Notes: generated by a model from the letters alone, not told the origin. A DNA stretch of 64,000 bases from Azorhizobium caulinodans ORS 571 (GCF_000010525.1 NC_009937.1:3973501-4037500), one strand, 5' to 3'; numbered from the stretch's first letter, positions 52,254 through 61,927 are shown. Translations and numbers: made by a program.

Positions 52254-55075
52254 TGGGCCTTCCGCTTAGCTTTGCCTCGCCTTTGCTGCTCACCGCGCTG
52301 CTGGCCCTGCCGGCGCTGTGGTTCCTGCTGCGCGTTGTGCCGCCGCGCCCGAAGGAACTGAACTTCCCGCCGACGCGCCTCCTCTTCGACATCCGGCCGA
52401 AGGAGGAGACGCCCGCCCGCACGCCGTGGTGGCTGACACTGCTGCGCCTGCTGCTGGCGGCGCTCGTCATCCTCGCCGCCGCCGGCCCCATATGGAACCC
52501 GCCCGCCTCTGCGCCCTCTTCCTCCGGCCCGCTGGTGCTGGTGATCGACCAGGGCTGGCCCGCCGCCGCCACATGGGCGCAGCGTATCTCCACGGCCAAT
52601 GGCCTCGTGGATGAGGCCGCCGCCAACGGCCGGGGCGTCGCCCTCATTCCCACCGGCGACGTGCCGAAGGACGCAACGCTTCTCCTGCCGGCGCAGGCGC
52701 GGGACAAGCTGCGCTCGCTCACCCCCGTCGCCTGGGCACCGGCCCGCAAGGAGGCTTTCGCGCTGGCGGCGAAGATCCTCGGCAGCCAGCCGGACGCCGG
52801 CCTCGTCTATGTGAGCGACGGCGTGGACCTTGCCACCGATCCCGACCTCGCCCAGCAGCTTGCCGCGCTGAAGGGTGCCCGCCCCCCGCTGGTGGTGAGT
52901 GGCGGCGTCGCGACCCCGCTCGCCCTCGCCGCGCCCGACAATGCCGCCGGCGCGCTCACCGTGAAGGTGCTGCGCCCCGACGACGGCCCCGCCCGCGTCG
53001 GGCGGGTGGAAGCCCGTGACATGAAGGGCCTCGCGCTCGGGGAAGCCGCCTTCTCCTTCGGCCCCGGCGTGCGGGAGGCGCTTGCCACCTTCAATCTGCC
53101 GGTGGACATCCGCAACGAGGTGTCGCGCCTCGAAATCGTCGGCGAGCGCTCGGCCGGCGCGGTGCAGCTTCTGGACAAGCGCTGGCGCCGCCGCACGGTC
53201 GGCGTCGTGTCTGGCGCGTCCACCGACACCGGCCAGCCTCTGCTGGCCCCCACTTACTATCTCTCCCGCGCGCTCGGCCCCTTCGCGGACCTGCGTCTGG
53301 GCGAGACCGGCGCGCCGGTGGAGAACATCAACCGCTTCCTGGAGCAGCGCGTGCCGGTGATCGTGCTCACCGATGTGGGCACCATTCCGCCCGCCACCCG
53401 CACGCGCCTTGCGCGCTTTGTGGAGAATGGCGGCGTGCTGGTGCGTTTCGCGGGCCCGCGCTTGGCCAATGCGCAGGACGACCTCTTGCCCGTGCGTCTG
53501 CGCAGGGGCGGACGCACGCTCGGCGGATCGCTGTCCTGGGAGACGCCGCAGGCGCTGGGCAGCCTCACCGCCGAAGGCCCCTTCCACGACCTCAAGCTGC
53601 CCAACGATGTGAGCGTGAACCGGCAGGTGCTGGCCGAGCCGGACGGCAATCTCGGCGAGCACACCTGGGCGGCGCTCACCGACGGCACGCCGCTGGTCAC
53701 CGGCGCGCCGCGTGGGCGGGGCATGGTGGTGCTGTTCCATGTGACGGCCGACACAAGCTGGTCGAACCTGCCGCTCTCTGGCACATTCGTGGATATGCTG
53801 CGCCGGGTGATCGCGCTTTCCGATGCCGCGGCCGCGACCGATGAGGGCCGCGCCGACACGGCGGCCGCGCGTGTGGCGCAGGGGGCAGTGGCCAGCATTC
53901 CGCCCACCCGCCTGCTGGATGGCTACGGCGCCTTCGGCCCGCCCGGCCCCACCGCCAAGCCCGTGCCGGCGAATTTCAACGAGCGCGCCAGCGCCGAGCA
54001 TCCGCCCGGCTTCTATGGCCCGCCGGATGCCTTGCTGGCGGTGAATGCCCTGAAGCCCGACGACACGCTCGCCCCCCTCGACCTCTCCCCCCTGGGCGCC
54101 ACCGCCGCTCCGGTGCGCGAAGCCGCGCCGCGCGACCTGCGCGGACTGGCGCTGCTCGCCGCGATGGCGCTGCTGCTGCTCGACGCACTGGCGGTCCTCG
54201 TGCTCTCCGGCGCGCTGCGCCGCTTCGGGCGGCGGGCGACCACCGCCGCGCTGCTGCTGGGTGCGCTGGCCCTTGGGGCGGGCGGCATCCTTGCCCCCTC
54301 CCCCGCGCGGGCGGATGCGGCCTCGGACTTCGCGGTGAAGGCCACCTCCCAGACGCGCCTTGCCTATGTCACCACCGGCGATGCGCAGGTGGATGAGATC
54401 AGCCGCGCCGGCCTTGAGGGCCTCACCACCTTCCTCGCCCAGCGCACCGCCTTGCAGGCGGGCGAACCCATGGGCGTGGACATCGGCAAGGATGACCTCT
54501 CCTTCTTCCCCATCCTCTACTGGCCGGTGCTGCCCAATTCTCCCGTGCCGCCTCCGGCGACACTGGCGCGCATCGACGCCTTCATGAAGCAGGGCGGCAC
54601 CGTCGTGTTCGACACCCGCGACGCCCTTGAGACGCCGCAGGGCGGCAGCGGCCCCCTCTCGCCCGCCGCCGCGCGCCTGCGCGAGATCCTGTCAGGCCTC
54701 GACGTGCCCGAACTCTCGCCCATTCCGCGCGATCACGTGCTGACCAAGACCTTCTATCTGCTGCGCGATTTCCCGGGCCGCTTCACCGGCGGCACCACCT
54801 GGGTTGAGGCCCTGCCCGCCGTGCAGGATGGCGACGAGCGTCCGGCGCGGGCGGGTGACGGCGTCTCGCCCGTCATCATCACGTCCAACGATCTGGCCGG
54901 CGCCTGGGCGGTGGGGCCGAATGGCGAGCCCCTGCTGCCCCTCACCCCCGGCGAGCCGCGTCAGCGGGAGATGGCCTTCCGGGCGGGCGCGAACATGGTG
55001 ATGTACGTGCTCACCGGCAACTACAAGGCCGATCAGGTGCACGTGCCGGCCCTGCTGGAGCGCCTCGGCCAATGA
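52250..55075 (+). CDS. BatA-type N-terminal / DUF4159 membrane protein
   Basis: A 941-residue membrane protein. The N-terminus has the BatA-type pair of helices (PLLLTALLALPALWFLLRVVPP; LLRLLLAALVILAAAGPIW), followed by a long periplasmic or vWA-like region (LVLVIDQGWPAAATW). Two further helices lie near 625-690 (GLALLAAMALLLLDALAVL; AALLLGALALGAGGIL). The C-terminal 240 residues form a DUF4159 domain (TRLAYVTTGDAQVDEISRAG; GGTVVFDTRDALET). It acts in the MoxR operon; no enzymatic role is established. Confidence 0.88.
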   Translation: MMGLPLSFASPLLLTALLALPALWFLLRVVPPRPKELNFPPTRLLFDIRPKEETPARTPWWLTLLRLLLAALVILAAAGPIWNPPASAPSSSGPLVLVIDQGWPAAATWAQRISTANGLVDEAAANGRGVALIPTGDVPKDATLLLPAQARDKLRSLTPVAWAPARKEAFALAAKILGSQPDAGLVYVSDGVDLATDPDLAQQLAALKGARPPLVVSGGVATPLALAAPDNAAGALTVKVLRPDDGPARVGRVEARDMKGLALGEAAFSFGPGVREALATFNLPVDIRNEVSRLEIVGERSAGAVQLLDKRWRRRTVGVVSGASTDTGQPLLAPTYYLSRALGPFADLRLGETGAPVENINRFLEQRVPVIVLTDVGTIPPATRTRLARFVENGGVLVRFAGPRLANAQDDLLPVRLRRGGRTLGGSLSWETPQALGSLTAEGPFHDLKLPNDVSVNRQVLAEPDGNLGEHTWAALTDGTPLVTGAPRGRGMVVLFHVTADTSWSNLPLSGTFVDMLRRVIALSDAAAATDEGRADTAAARVAQGAVASIPPTRLLDGYGAFGPPGPTAKPVPANFNERASAEHPPGFYGPPDALLAVNALKPDDTLAPLDLSPLGATAAPVREAAPRDLRGLALLAAMALLLLDALAVLVLSGALRRFGRRATTAALLLGALALGAGGILAPSPARADAASDFAVKATSQTRLAYVTTGDAQVDEISRAGLEGLTTFLAQRTALQAGEPMGVDIGKDDLSFFPILYWPVLPNSPVPPPATLARIDAFMKQGGTVVFDTRDALETPQGGSGPLSPAAARLREILSGLDVPELSPIPRDHVLTKTFYLLRDFPGRFTGGTTWVEALPAVQDGDERPARAGDGVSPVIITSNDLAGAWAVGPNGEPLLPLTPGEPRQREMAFRAGANMVMYVLTGNYKADQVHVPALLERLGQ

Positions 55076-55118
55076 CGAAGCCCGTGTCCCGCCGCCCGGC
55101 GGCCCCTGAAAGGCGTCC

Positions 55119-57185
55119 ATGAGCTACGGCCTCGCATTCGAGCCCTTCCTGCCCTGGCCGATGCTCGGCGCCTTGGCCGTCGTGGCGCTGGTGCTGGCGG
55201 TGCTGCTGGTGGGCGCGCGCACGCGCGGCGGTGCCATCCGCGCGCTGGCCCTGCTTGTGGGCCTGATCGCGCTCGCCAATCCCTCGCTGACGCGGGAGGA
55301 GCGCGAACCGCTTTCCTCCGTGGTGGCCGTGGTGGTGGACAAGAGCGCCAGCCAGAATTTCGGTGACCGAACCGCCCAGACGCAGGCCGCCCGCGCCGCG
55401 CTGGACGAGCGGCTGAAGCGCATTCCCGGCCTTGAGATCCGCACCATCGAGGCGGACGCCCGCGACGGCGAGACGGATGGCACACGCCTCTTCTCCGCCC
55501 TCTCCGCCGGCCTCGCCGATGTGCCGCCGGAGCGGGTGGCGGGCGCCATCATGATCACCGACGGGCGCGTGCACGACGTGCCCGAGCAGGCCTCTGCGCT
55601 CGGCTTCAACGCGCCCATCCACGGCCTCATCACGGGACAAGCGGGCGAGCGCGACCGCCGCGTGGCGCTGGAGAAGGCGCCGCGCTTCGGCATCGTCGGC
55701 CAGCGCCAGATGCTCACCTTCCGCGTGACCGACGAAGGCGTGCCGGCGGGCGCGCGCGTCGGCGTGATCGTGCGGCGTGACGGCGAGGTGATTGCCAATC
55801 CTGTCGTCACCGCCGGCCGACCCGCGCAGGTGGAGGTCGAGATCGCCCATGCGGGCGCCAACATCATCGAGGTGGAGGCCCCGCCGCTCGAAGGCGAGCT
55901 GACGCTGGTGAACAACCGCGCCGCCGTCTCCATCGACGGCGTGCGCGACAAGCTGCGGGTGCTGCTGGTCTCCGGCGAGCCGAACGTGGGCGAGCGCACC
56001 TGGCGCAACCTGCTGAAGAGCGATGCGAACGTGGACCTCGTCCACTTCACCATCCTGCGCCCGCCGGAGAAGCAGGACGGCACGCCCATCAACGAGCTCT
56101 CGCTGATCGCCTTCCCGACGCGCGAGCTGTTCCAGACCAAGATCCGCGACTTCGATCTGATCATCTTCGACCGCTACGCCCAGCAGGGCGTGCTGCCGCA
56201 GGTCTATTTCGACAACATCGTGCGCTATGTGCGCAATGGCGGCGCGCTGCTGGTGGCGGCGGGCACGGACTTCGTGGACACCGGCTCGCTCTACAACACG
56301 CCGCTGGAGGACATCCTCCCCGCCGCGCCCACGGGCCAGACCACGGAAGCGCCCTATGTGGCCAAGCTCACGGATCTCGGCAAGCGCCATCCGGTGACGC
56401 GCGGCCTGCCCGGCTCGGAGAGCGATCCGCCGCACTGGAGCCGCTTCTTCCGCGTGGTGGATGCGGAGGCGCGCTCGGGCGTCACGGTCCTCAGCGCCCC
56501 CGGCGACAAGCCGGTGCTCCAGCTCGACCGCGTGGGACAGGGCCGCGTCGCCCTTCTGCTCTCGGATCATTTCTGGCTCTGGGCGCGCGGCTATGATGGC
56601 GGCGGCCCCTATATCGACCTGTTGCGTCGCCTCTCCCACTGGCTCATGAAGGAGCCGGACCTTGAGGAAGAGCGCCTGAAGCTTTCCACCTCCGGCCGCG
56701 ACCTCGTGGTGGAGCGCCAGACCATGGGCGAGAGCGTGCCCGTGGCGCAGGTAACGACGCCCTCCGGCGCCGTGCGGAACCTTACGCTCACACAGGCCGA
56801 GCCCGGCCTGTGGCGGGCGACAACGCCGGCGGATGAACTGGGCCTGTGGCGGGCGGTGAACGGGCAGCTCACGGCCCTCACCAACATCGGCCCGCTGAAC
56901 CCGAAGGAATTCGCCGAAGTCACCAGCACCAAGGACTGGCTCGCCCCCATCGCCACCGCCACCGGCGGCGGCCTGTGGCGGCTGTCGGAACTGAAGGGCA
57001 GCGTGCCCCGCGTGGTGGCCGTCTCCTCCGGCGAGCGGCTGGCGGGCGACGACTGGATGGGCCTGCGCACCCGCGATGTCTCGGTGGTGCGCGGCATCGG
57101 CCTCTTCCCGGTCTTCGCCGGCCTCTCCGGCCTGCTGCTCCTGCTCGGCGTGATCACCGCCGCCTGGGTGCGCGAGGGGCGGTGA
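55119..57185 (+). CDS. Large membrane protein of the MoxR operon (vWA / GATase-like)
   Basis: A 688-residue protein with two N-terminal helices (PWPMLGALAVVALVLAVLLVG; ALALLVGLIALANPSLT), a vWA-like region with a MIDAS-type DKSAS (VVAVVVDKSASQNFGDR), a middle part with a class I glutamine amidotransferase-like fold (IIFDRYAQQGVLPQVYFDNI; NGGALLVAAGTDF) and a C-terminal helix (FAGLSGLLLLLGVITAAWV). It follows the DUF4159 gene by 43 bases. The family is conserved in Rhizobiales MoxR operons; its function is unknown. Confidence 0.86.
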   Translation: MSYGLAFEPFLPWPMLGALAVVALVLAVLLVGARTRGGAIRALALLVGLIALANPSLTREEREPLSSVVAVVVDKSASQNFGDRTAQTQAARAALDERLKRIPGLEIRTIEADARDGETDGTRLFSALSAGLADVPPERVAGAIMITDGRVHDVPEQASALGFNAPIHGLITGQAGERDRRVALEKAPRFGIVGQRQMLTFRVTDEGVPAGARVGVIVRRDGEVIANPVVTAGRPAQVEVEIAHAGANIIEVEAPPLEGELTLVNNRAAVSIDGVRDKLRVLLVSGEPNVGERTWRNLLKSDANVDLVHFTILRPPEKQDGTPINELSLIAFPTRELFQTKIRDFDLIIFDRYAQQGVLPQVYFDNIVRYVRNGGALLVAAGTDFVDTGSLYNTPLEDILPAAPTGQTTEAPYVAKLTDLGKRHPVTRGLPGSESDPPHWSRFFRVVDAEARSGVTVLSAPGDKPVLQLDRVGQGRVALLLSDHFWLWARGYDGGGPYIDLLRRLSHWLMKEPDLEEERLKLSTSGRDLVVERQTMGESVPVAQVTTPSGAVRNLTLTQAEPGLWRATTPADELGLWRAVNGQLTALTNIGPLNPKEFAEVTSTKDWLAPIATATGGGLWRLSELKGSVPRVVAVSSGERLAGDDWMGLRTRDVSVVRGIGLFPVFAGLSGLLLLLGVITAAWVREGR

Positions 57186-57202
57186 GGGAGTGGACGGGCG
57201 AG

Positions 57203-57532
57203 CTATAGAAATTCGGCGTCGTGCCCAATGAGTGCGGGGCGCAGATGGGGTGGAACCGGGAAGCCATACCCGGTCAGTCCCTCGGAGAAAATGAAGGCAC
57301 CAGCCTTGTGATAGGAGCTTGTGTACAGCTCTTCTCCGATCATCAGGAAGACCGAGGTCAGCGTCTGGATCGAATCCAGCCCGGTCGCCTGTGACCTCTT
57401 CACTCCCTCCGGCCAGTCGATTTCGTAAGCACAAGTCCAGATGCCACCGACGGCTTCCGGACGGAATATCCGCACGTGCAGCTCCCGCTCTTCCCGACCC
57501 ACCCGTATCTTGAGATCCCGAGAGGCAATCAT
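57203..57532 (-). CDS. DUF6968-like protein, copy 1
   Basis: A 109-residue cytoplasmic protein similar along its whole length to the next gene. Shared positions include MIASR-LK at the start, C-Y/R-IEIDWP in the middle, DS-Q-L, the SYH/GYHEDG region and GYGFPV near the end, finishing in D-FL. I believe both belong to DUF6968, a family of unknown function. ATG 57532 follows GGAGAGGG; the frame before it is unlikely to be used. It lies on the minus strand, convergent with the MoxR operon. Confidence 0.72.
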   Translation of the reverse strand: MIASRDLKIRVGREERELHVRIFRPEAVGGIWTCAYEIDWPEGVKRSQATGLDSIQTLTSVFLMIGEELYTSSYHKAGAFIFSEGLTGYGFPVPPHLRPALIGHDAEFL

Positions 57533-57573
57533 GTCCCTCTCCTGCTCAATAAATCGATTGTCGGACAAAAATT

Positions 57574-57903
57574 TTAAAGAAACGCATCGTCAGGATGGGC
57601 GATATCTCGCACATTTTTTGTGACAGGAAAGCCGTAACCTTTGAAACCCGGCTCTAGAAAGCTAATCAGCCCGTCTTCGTGATACCCGCTGACATAAAGG
57701 TGGATGCCGACCATCTGGAGCCCGTGGTGCAACGCCTGCGCGGAATCGTGACCATAGGCATCGCGCGCCATAGGCTCGTCCGGCCAGTCGATTTCGATCC
57801 GGCACGCCCAGCACCCGTTGTCCTGTCGCGGCGCATAGATGCGGATGGGGAGATCCACCTCCTCATCCGCCTCACGCACCTTCAAGGTTCGGCTTGCGAT
57901 CAT
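57574..57903 (-). CDS. DUF6968-like protein, copy 2
   Basis: A 109-residue paralogue of the preceding gene in tandem, 41 bases upstream. It has MIASRTLKVRE, WACRIEIDWPDEP, DSAQALHHGLQMVG, SGYHEDGLISFLEPG and GYGFPVTKN. Both copies have exactly 109 codons with the same start context (MIASR), so they arose by duplication. No function is known; such tandem small proteins can be immunity factors, but no toxin gene is visible here. Confidence 0.72.
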   Translation of the reverse strand: MIASRTLKVREADEEVDLPIRIYAPRQDNGCWACRIEIDWPDEPMARDAYGHDSAQALHHGLQMVGIHLYVSGYHEDGLISFLEPGFKGYGFPVTKNVRDIAHPDDAFL

Positions 57904-57938
57904 GATGGCATCCAATCTCGAGCCCTCGCTTCTCGCAG

Positions 57939-58712
57939 CTAAGTGCTCATTAGCTCTCTCGTAACCATTTCAAAAAGGTCCTGCGGATCATTTGTCGACC
58001 CTTGCGCCCCACGATCGAGCGCCTCCCTTCTATGTTCCGATAAATTAGAACCGGCATATATAAAAAATGGCGTCCGATATCCTCTCGACCTCAATGCTTC
58101 TAAAAGCACATAGCCTTCGCGAGGCCCTTCACGGCGCCCCATATCAGAAATAATAGCGCCAAATTTTTTGTTAGCTACCCGATCCAAGGCATCTTTTGTC
58201 GATGTCGATATGCTTATTTTAATACCGATCGCCTCGAAAGCCTTTCTTTCATATATATTATTATCCGGGAAATCGTCCACCCATAACAGATGTCTTTTCC
58301 AATCAGCAGGCCTCCTACGGGACAGATCAAACGATTCCAAGACCAAATCCGCAATGTTTCCTATATCAATTTTCCCATTTACGCCCTGATCTTTCGTGGA
58401 CGCAACAGCCAGATAAGCAGCAGCAGCAGTTTGATCTCTAGTTAAATACACATAATTATTCTCATTTGAGAAATCGGATGGAGAAAACAATTTAGCATTA
58501 TGCCTCACCACAAGCCAAACAAAAACGAACAAAACAACAACTGGGAATAAAATCAAGAAATACAACATTACCCTGAAATCAGACTCCGGCATATTAGACA
58601 GTACCAGAGAGAGCGACGCCATACCATAGACAAGAACGATGAATAAAGCAATAATACCGAGCGGATTCTTAGACAAAGAAACAGCTGTTCTATTAAAATC
58701 GCTCTCACCCAT
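57939..58712 (-). CDS. Membrane-anchored receiver (REC)-domain protein in AT-rich DNA
   Basis: A 257-residue protein with two N-terminal helices (about 19-39 and 48-69), a 65-residue linker and a C-terminal response-regulator-like domain (about 140-257). The receiver acidic cluster is LLWVDDFPDNN (Asp146, Asp147), the phospho-acceptor position is Asp190 in AIISDMGR and the strand before the usual Lys reads PFFIYAGS, so the conserved Lys appears to be missing. Codon use is AT-rich (TTA, ATA, AAA) unlike all neighbours, suggesting recent transfer. No histidine kinase is nearby. Similar VDD-P-N receiver domains occur in conflict-type systems; that role is inference. Confidence 0.78.
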   Translation of the reverse strand: MGESDFNRTAVSLSKNPLGIIALFIVLVYGMASLSLVLSNMPESDFRVMLYFLILFPVVVLFVFVWLVVRHNAKLFSPSDFSNENNYVYLTRDQTAAAAYLAVASTKDQGVNGKIDIGNIADLVLESFDLSRRRPADWKRHLLWVDDFPDNNIYERKAFEAIGIKISISTSTKDALDRVANKKFGAIISDMGRREGPREGYVLLEALRSRGYRTPFFIYAGSNLSEHRREALDRGAQGSTNDPQDLFEMVTRELMST

Positions 58713-58792
58713 CTTAAAACGCCTCCATTTACATAATATAGCTTGTATATTTTAGCCTCTTCTAAGATATGCAGCAATGCCTGCCACCGCAG

Positions 58793-60727
58793 TCACCCAC
58801 CCGCGCCGGCCAGCGCCTTCTCGACCGCCGACTTCACGCCGGGAACCAGGGAGAGTGAGCCCGGAGCGTTGAGGTGGCCGTTGTCCACGTAGCCGAGGCG
58901 GCCATCGGGTACGGTGGGGCGGCAGGAAGTGGCGTCGCAGAAGCCCTCGCGGGGCAGATAGAGGCCGACGCCGGGGACGGACGCGGCGATGGCGGCCAGA
59001 CCCTGCTCCACCCCGGCCGACCGCTCCCGGGCGGTCTCGGCGGAGATGTTGCACACGCTCTCGTCCAGCCCGAGGAAGCGCCGCCGGAGCACGCAACGCG
59101 CCCCGAAGCCGAGCCCGAAATCCGGCGGCGGGCCGACCAGCAGCACCGCCTTTCCAGCGCGGCGCAGCTGTTCCACGGCCTTGCGAAGGTCGGCCATGGC
59201 AGCGGGCAGGTCCGGCTGAGCGGACCAGAGGCCTCCGATGGCGACGAGCCGCACCTCAGGGTTCGCCGCCAGCGCCTCCAGCGACCGGCCGCGGAAGATC
59301 TCGCAATTCTGCGCTTCCTGCGAGCCGCCGAGGGCACGTGGCGCCATCGGTTGGCAACCGGCCTTTGTCACCTGAAGCAGCCCATAGCCGAGTTGGCGGG
59401 CCACCGCATCGAAGGCGGGGGCGTGGTGGTTGGCAAAGGAATCCCCGAACAGCGCAATCAGCGGCGCCTTCGGATCGGGATCGCCGAAGCGGCAGGGCGC
59501 GTCGCCGCGCGGAAGGCCCGGCCCCTGGAGGCAGGCCTTCGAGCCCGCCCAGACATCGGTGAGGGAGGCCTGTGCCGCCCGCGTCGCGGCCGAGGCGCGG
59601 AACGGCAATCCGTTGGTCTCGTGGATGACGAGGCCCGTCCCGGCAAGCACCGCCAGCACGATCAGGCCATTCCGGATGCTGCGGATTTCCGAGCGACGCT
59701 CGGGCGGCCCATGGCGGCGGAAGGGCGCCTCCACATAGCGCCAGGAGAGGATGGAGGCGCCGACCGCCAGCACCACCAGCACCACACCCGCCACAAGGTC
59801 CGGGTCGTGCCCGACGTGGAACTTGTAGAAGGCGAGGATCGGCCAGTGCCAGAGATAGAGCGAATAGGAAATGAGGCCGATGCCGGCGATGGGGGCAAGG
59901 CCGAGCACGCGGCCGACCAGCGTCTGCCGCCCCTCCTCGCCCGCCCAGAGGATGAGGAGCGCGCCGCCCACGGGGAACAGGGCGTTGAGGCCCGGAAAGA
60001 CGGTGGTGCGGCTGAAGGTGAAGAGCGCCCAGCCGATGAGGCCGACACCGATGAGCGCCGCCAGCTCCGGCAGCAGGCGGCCGCGCAGGCGCGGCAGGAG
60101 GCCGAGGGCGAGCACGCCGCCGGCCAGAAGCTCCCAGGCACGAGAGGTGAAATTGTAAAAGCCGCTGTTCGGCCGCAGCACGGCATTCTGGCTCGCCACA
60201 TAAAGCGAAGCGAGGAGCACCGCCCACACCACCACGCCCCGGATGGGGCGCAGGCGTGGATGGGACAGAGCGAATAAAGCGAGCGGCCAGAACAGATAGA
60301 ACTGCTCCTCCACCGCCAGCGACCAGGTGTGCAGAAGCGGCAGTTCCTCCACGCCCGGCTGGAAATAGCCGGCGGTGGCGAGGAAATGCTTATTGGCGAG
60401 GAAGACGGAGGCGAACTCCAGCGACTTGCCGAAGAAGGCCAGCATGAGGGGCGGCAGACTCACCAGCGCCGCTAGCAGTGTCACCCCCATCACCAGCGCA
60501 TAGGCGGGCACGATGCGGCGGATGCGGCGATCATAGAAGGTCAGGAGGCTGAAGCGCCCCTGCGCCAGATCCCCGGCGATGATGGCGGTGATGAGATAGC
60601 CGGAGATGACGAAGAAGACGTCCACCCCCACGAAGCCACCGGGCATGAGCGCGGCATGGGCGTGGTAGAGAACGACCGGAACCACGGCCAGCGCACGCAG
60701 GCCGCTGATGTCCGCGCGGTATTTCAT
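58793..60727 (-). CDS. OafA/YrhL-type acyltransferase with C-terminal SGNH domain
   Basis: Membrane O-acyltransferase of 644 residues. The acyltransferase-3 part (about 1-350, ten or so helices) starts with YRADISGLRALAVVPVVLYH (catalytic His) and GGFVGVDVFFVISGYLIT. The periplasmic SGNH domain has the nucleophile block LIALFGDSFANHHAPAF and the final block YVDNGHLNAPGS with the catalytic Asp and His. Family members acetylate O-antigen, peptidoglycan or exopolysaccharide. It is a paralogue of the gene at 62114-64000. Confidence 0.92.
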   Translation of the reverse strand: MKYRADISGLRALAVVPVVLYHAHAALMPGGFVGVDVFFVISGYLITAIIAGDLAQGRFSLLTFYDRRIRRIVPAYALVMGVTLLAALVSLPPLMLAFFGKSLEFASVFLANKHFLATAGYFQPGVEELPLLHTWSLAVEEQFYLFWPLALFALSHPRLRPIRGVVVWAVLLASLYVASQNAVLRPNSGFYNFTSRAWELLAGGVLALGLLPRLRGRLLPELAALIGVGLIGWALFTFSRTTVFPGLNALFPVGGALLILWAGEEGRQTLVGRVLGLAPIAGIGLISYSLYLWHWPILAFYKFHVGHDPDLVAGVVLVVLAVGASILSWRYVEAPFRRHGPPERRSEIRSIRNGLIVLAVLAGTGLVIHETNGLPFRASAATRAAQASLTDVWAGSKACLQGPGLPRGDAPCRFGDPDPKAPLIALFGDSFANHHAPAFDAVARQLGYGLLQVTKAGCQPMAPRALGGSQEAQNCEIFRGRSLEALAANPEVRLVAIGGLWSAQPDLPAAMADLRKAVEQLRRAGKAVLLVGPPPDFGLGFGARCVLRRRFLGLDESVCNISAETARERSAGVEQGLAAIAASVPGVGLYLPREGFCDATSCRPTVPDGRLGYVDNGHLNAPGSLSLVPGVKSAVEKALAGAGG

Positions 60728-60907
60728 GCGGGAGTGAAATCCTGGCGGGCGGCGGCCCGGCAGGACCGGACCACACGGAAGACAAGGGGCGGCGGCCCGC
60801 GTCGCACTCTCCGGAGCCGTCCCCGCAAGGCGCCGCTTTCCGCCTCCGCGCTCTTTAGAGGAGGAAGCGGCCCCTTGTCACGTGTGGTTGCGCGCGGCGC
60901 CCGCCGG

Positions 60908-61927
60908 TCAGCGGGTCGCCGCGAAGGTGTCCAGCACCGCCGCCGCTTCCGGCGTCACGGTCGTGCGCCAGCGCACGATGGATTTGGACGCCGCCGTGCG
61001 CAGCAGGTCCATGACCGCCGCGGGCGGGGCTTCGTCGATGACGACGCCATTTTCCCGCATGCGCTGGTAGTTGGCGGCGACCCGCCCTTCCATGGCCTTC
61101 CACTGCGCCTGCGTCGTCTCCTCGCCGGCGCGCAGCACCGCCGCCTGCGTCTGCGGATCAAGCGCGTTCCAGGCGGTGAGCGAGACGGTGCCGAAGCTCA
61201 GCGGCACCGCATAGGTGATCTGGGAGAAGTGGCGCACATGCACCCAGAGCTCACGCCCCGCGCCGCCGTCGCCCGAGGAGAGCACGGCATTGAACTCGCC
61301 GGTCTTGAGCTTGGGCATCAGGTCGGAAAAGGAGACCACCGCCGCGCGGGTGGAGGTGGCGGCAAAAAGCTCCGCGCCGGTCTGGTCATACGTGCGGATC
61401 TTGAGCGCCTTGAGCGCCGCCGGGCTGGAGACCGCCTCGGCCGACCAGATGCCCGAAGGCGGCCAGGGTGTCACGAACAGCAGTTTCTGCCCGCGCCGGG
61501 CGAATTCCGCCTCATAGAGCGGGCGGGCGGCCACATAGAGCTGGCGCGCCTCGTCGGCGGAGGCGGTGAGGAAGGGCAGCGAGGACAGGAGGAACAGCGG
61601 GCTGTCCTCGGCCAGCGCCCCGCCGAAGCTGTCGGCCATGGCGAAGCGTCCCTCGCTCACCGCCTTCAGCTGCTCGCGTGAGCGCAGGCCGGACTTGGCA
61701 TCGGGGATGGGCTGGATCACCAGCTTGCCGCCCGTCGCCTTCTCGACCGCCGCCGCAAAGGTGGCGTCCGCCTGCCCCGGAATGGCAGAGGCGGGATATT
61801 CGTCAATCAGCTCCCACACGACCGGCTCGGACTTGGCCGGCGGAGCGGACTGGGCAAAGGCAGCGGCGTTCAACCCGCCGGCTACAAGAAAGGCAAGACC
61901 CGCCGCGCGGAGGATCGACAAGGTCAT
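60908..61927 (-). CDS. TRAP-type (DctP) periplasmic solute-binding protein
   Basis: A 339-residue binding protein with a signal peptide (MTLSILRAAGLAFLVAGGLNAAAFA) and the DctP fold, including GQADATFAAAVEKATGGKL, FAMADSFGGALAEDSPLFLL, LKALKIRTYDQTGAELF and FNAVLSSGDGG. TRAP binding proteins usually deliver organic acids to a DctQM membrane pair, but no dctQ or dctM gene is adjacent. It may serve a distant transporter. ATG 61927 follows CAGGAG. Confidence 0.88.
   Translation of the reverse strand: MTLSILRAAGLAFLVAGGLNAAAFAQSAPPAKSEPVVWELIDEYPASAIPGQADATFAAAVEKATGGKLVIQPIPDAKSGLRSREQLKAVSEGRFAMADSFGGALAEDSPLFLLSSLPFLTASADEARQLYVAARPLYEAEFARRGQKLLFVTPWPPSGIWSAEAVSSPAALKALKIRTYDQTGAELFAATSTRAAVVSFSDLMPKLKTGEFNAVLSSGDGGAGRELWVHVRHFSQITYAVPLSFGTVSLTAWNALDPQTQAAVLRAGEETTQAQWKAMEGRVAANYQRMRENGVVIDEAPPAAVMDLLRTAASKSIVRWRTTVTPEAAAVLDTFAATR

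Noticed and set aside
55011-57434. A very long minus-strand open frame opposite the MoxR-operon membrane protein.
   Set aside because: The plus-strand frame has membrane helices and family motifs; the minus frame is rich in Arg, His and Gly without domains.
57186-58792. A prophage remnant or integrative element at the AT-rich patch.
   Set aside because: No integrase, transposase, tRNA target or flanking repeat was recognised; only atypical composition supports transfer.
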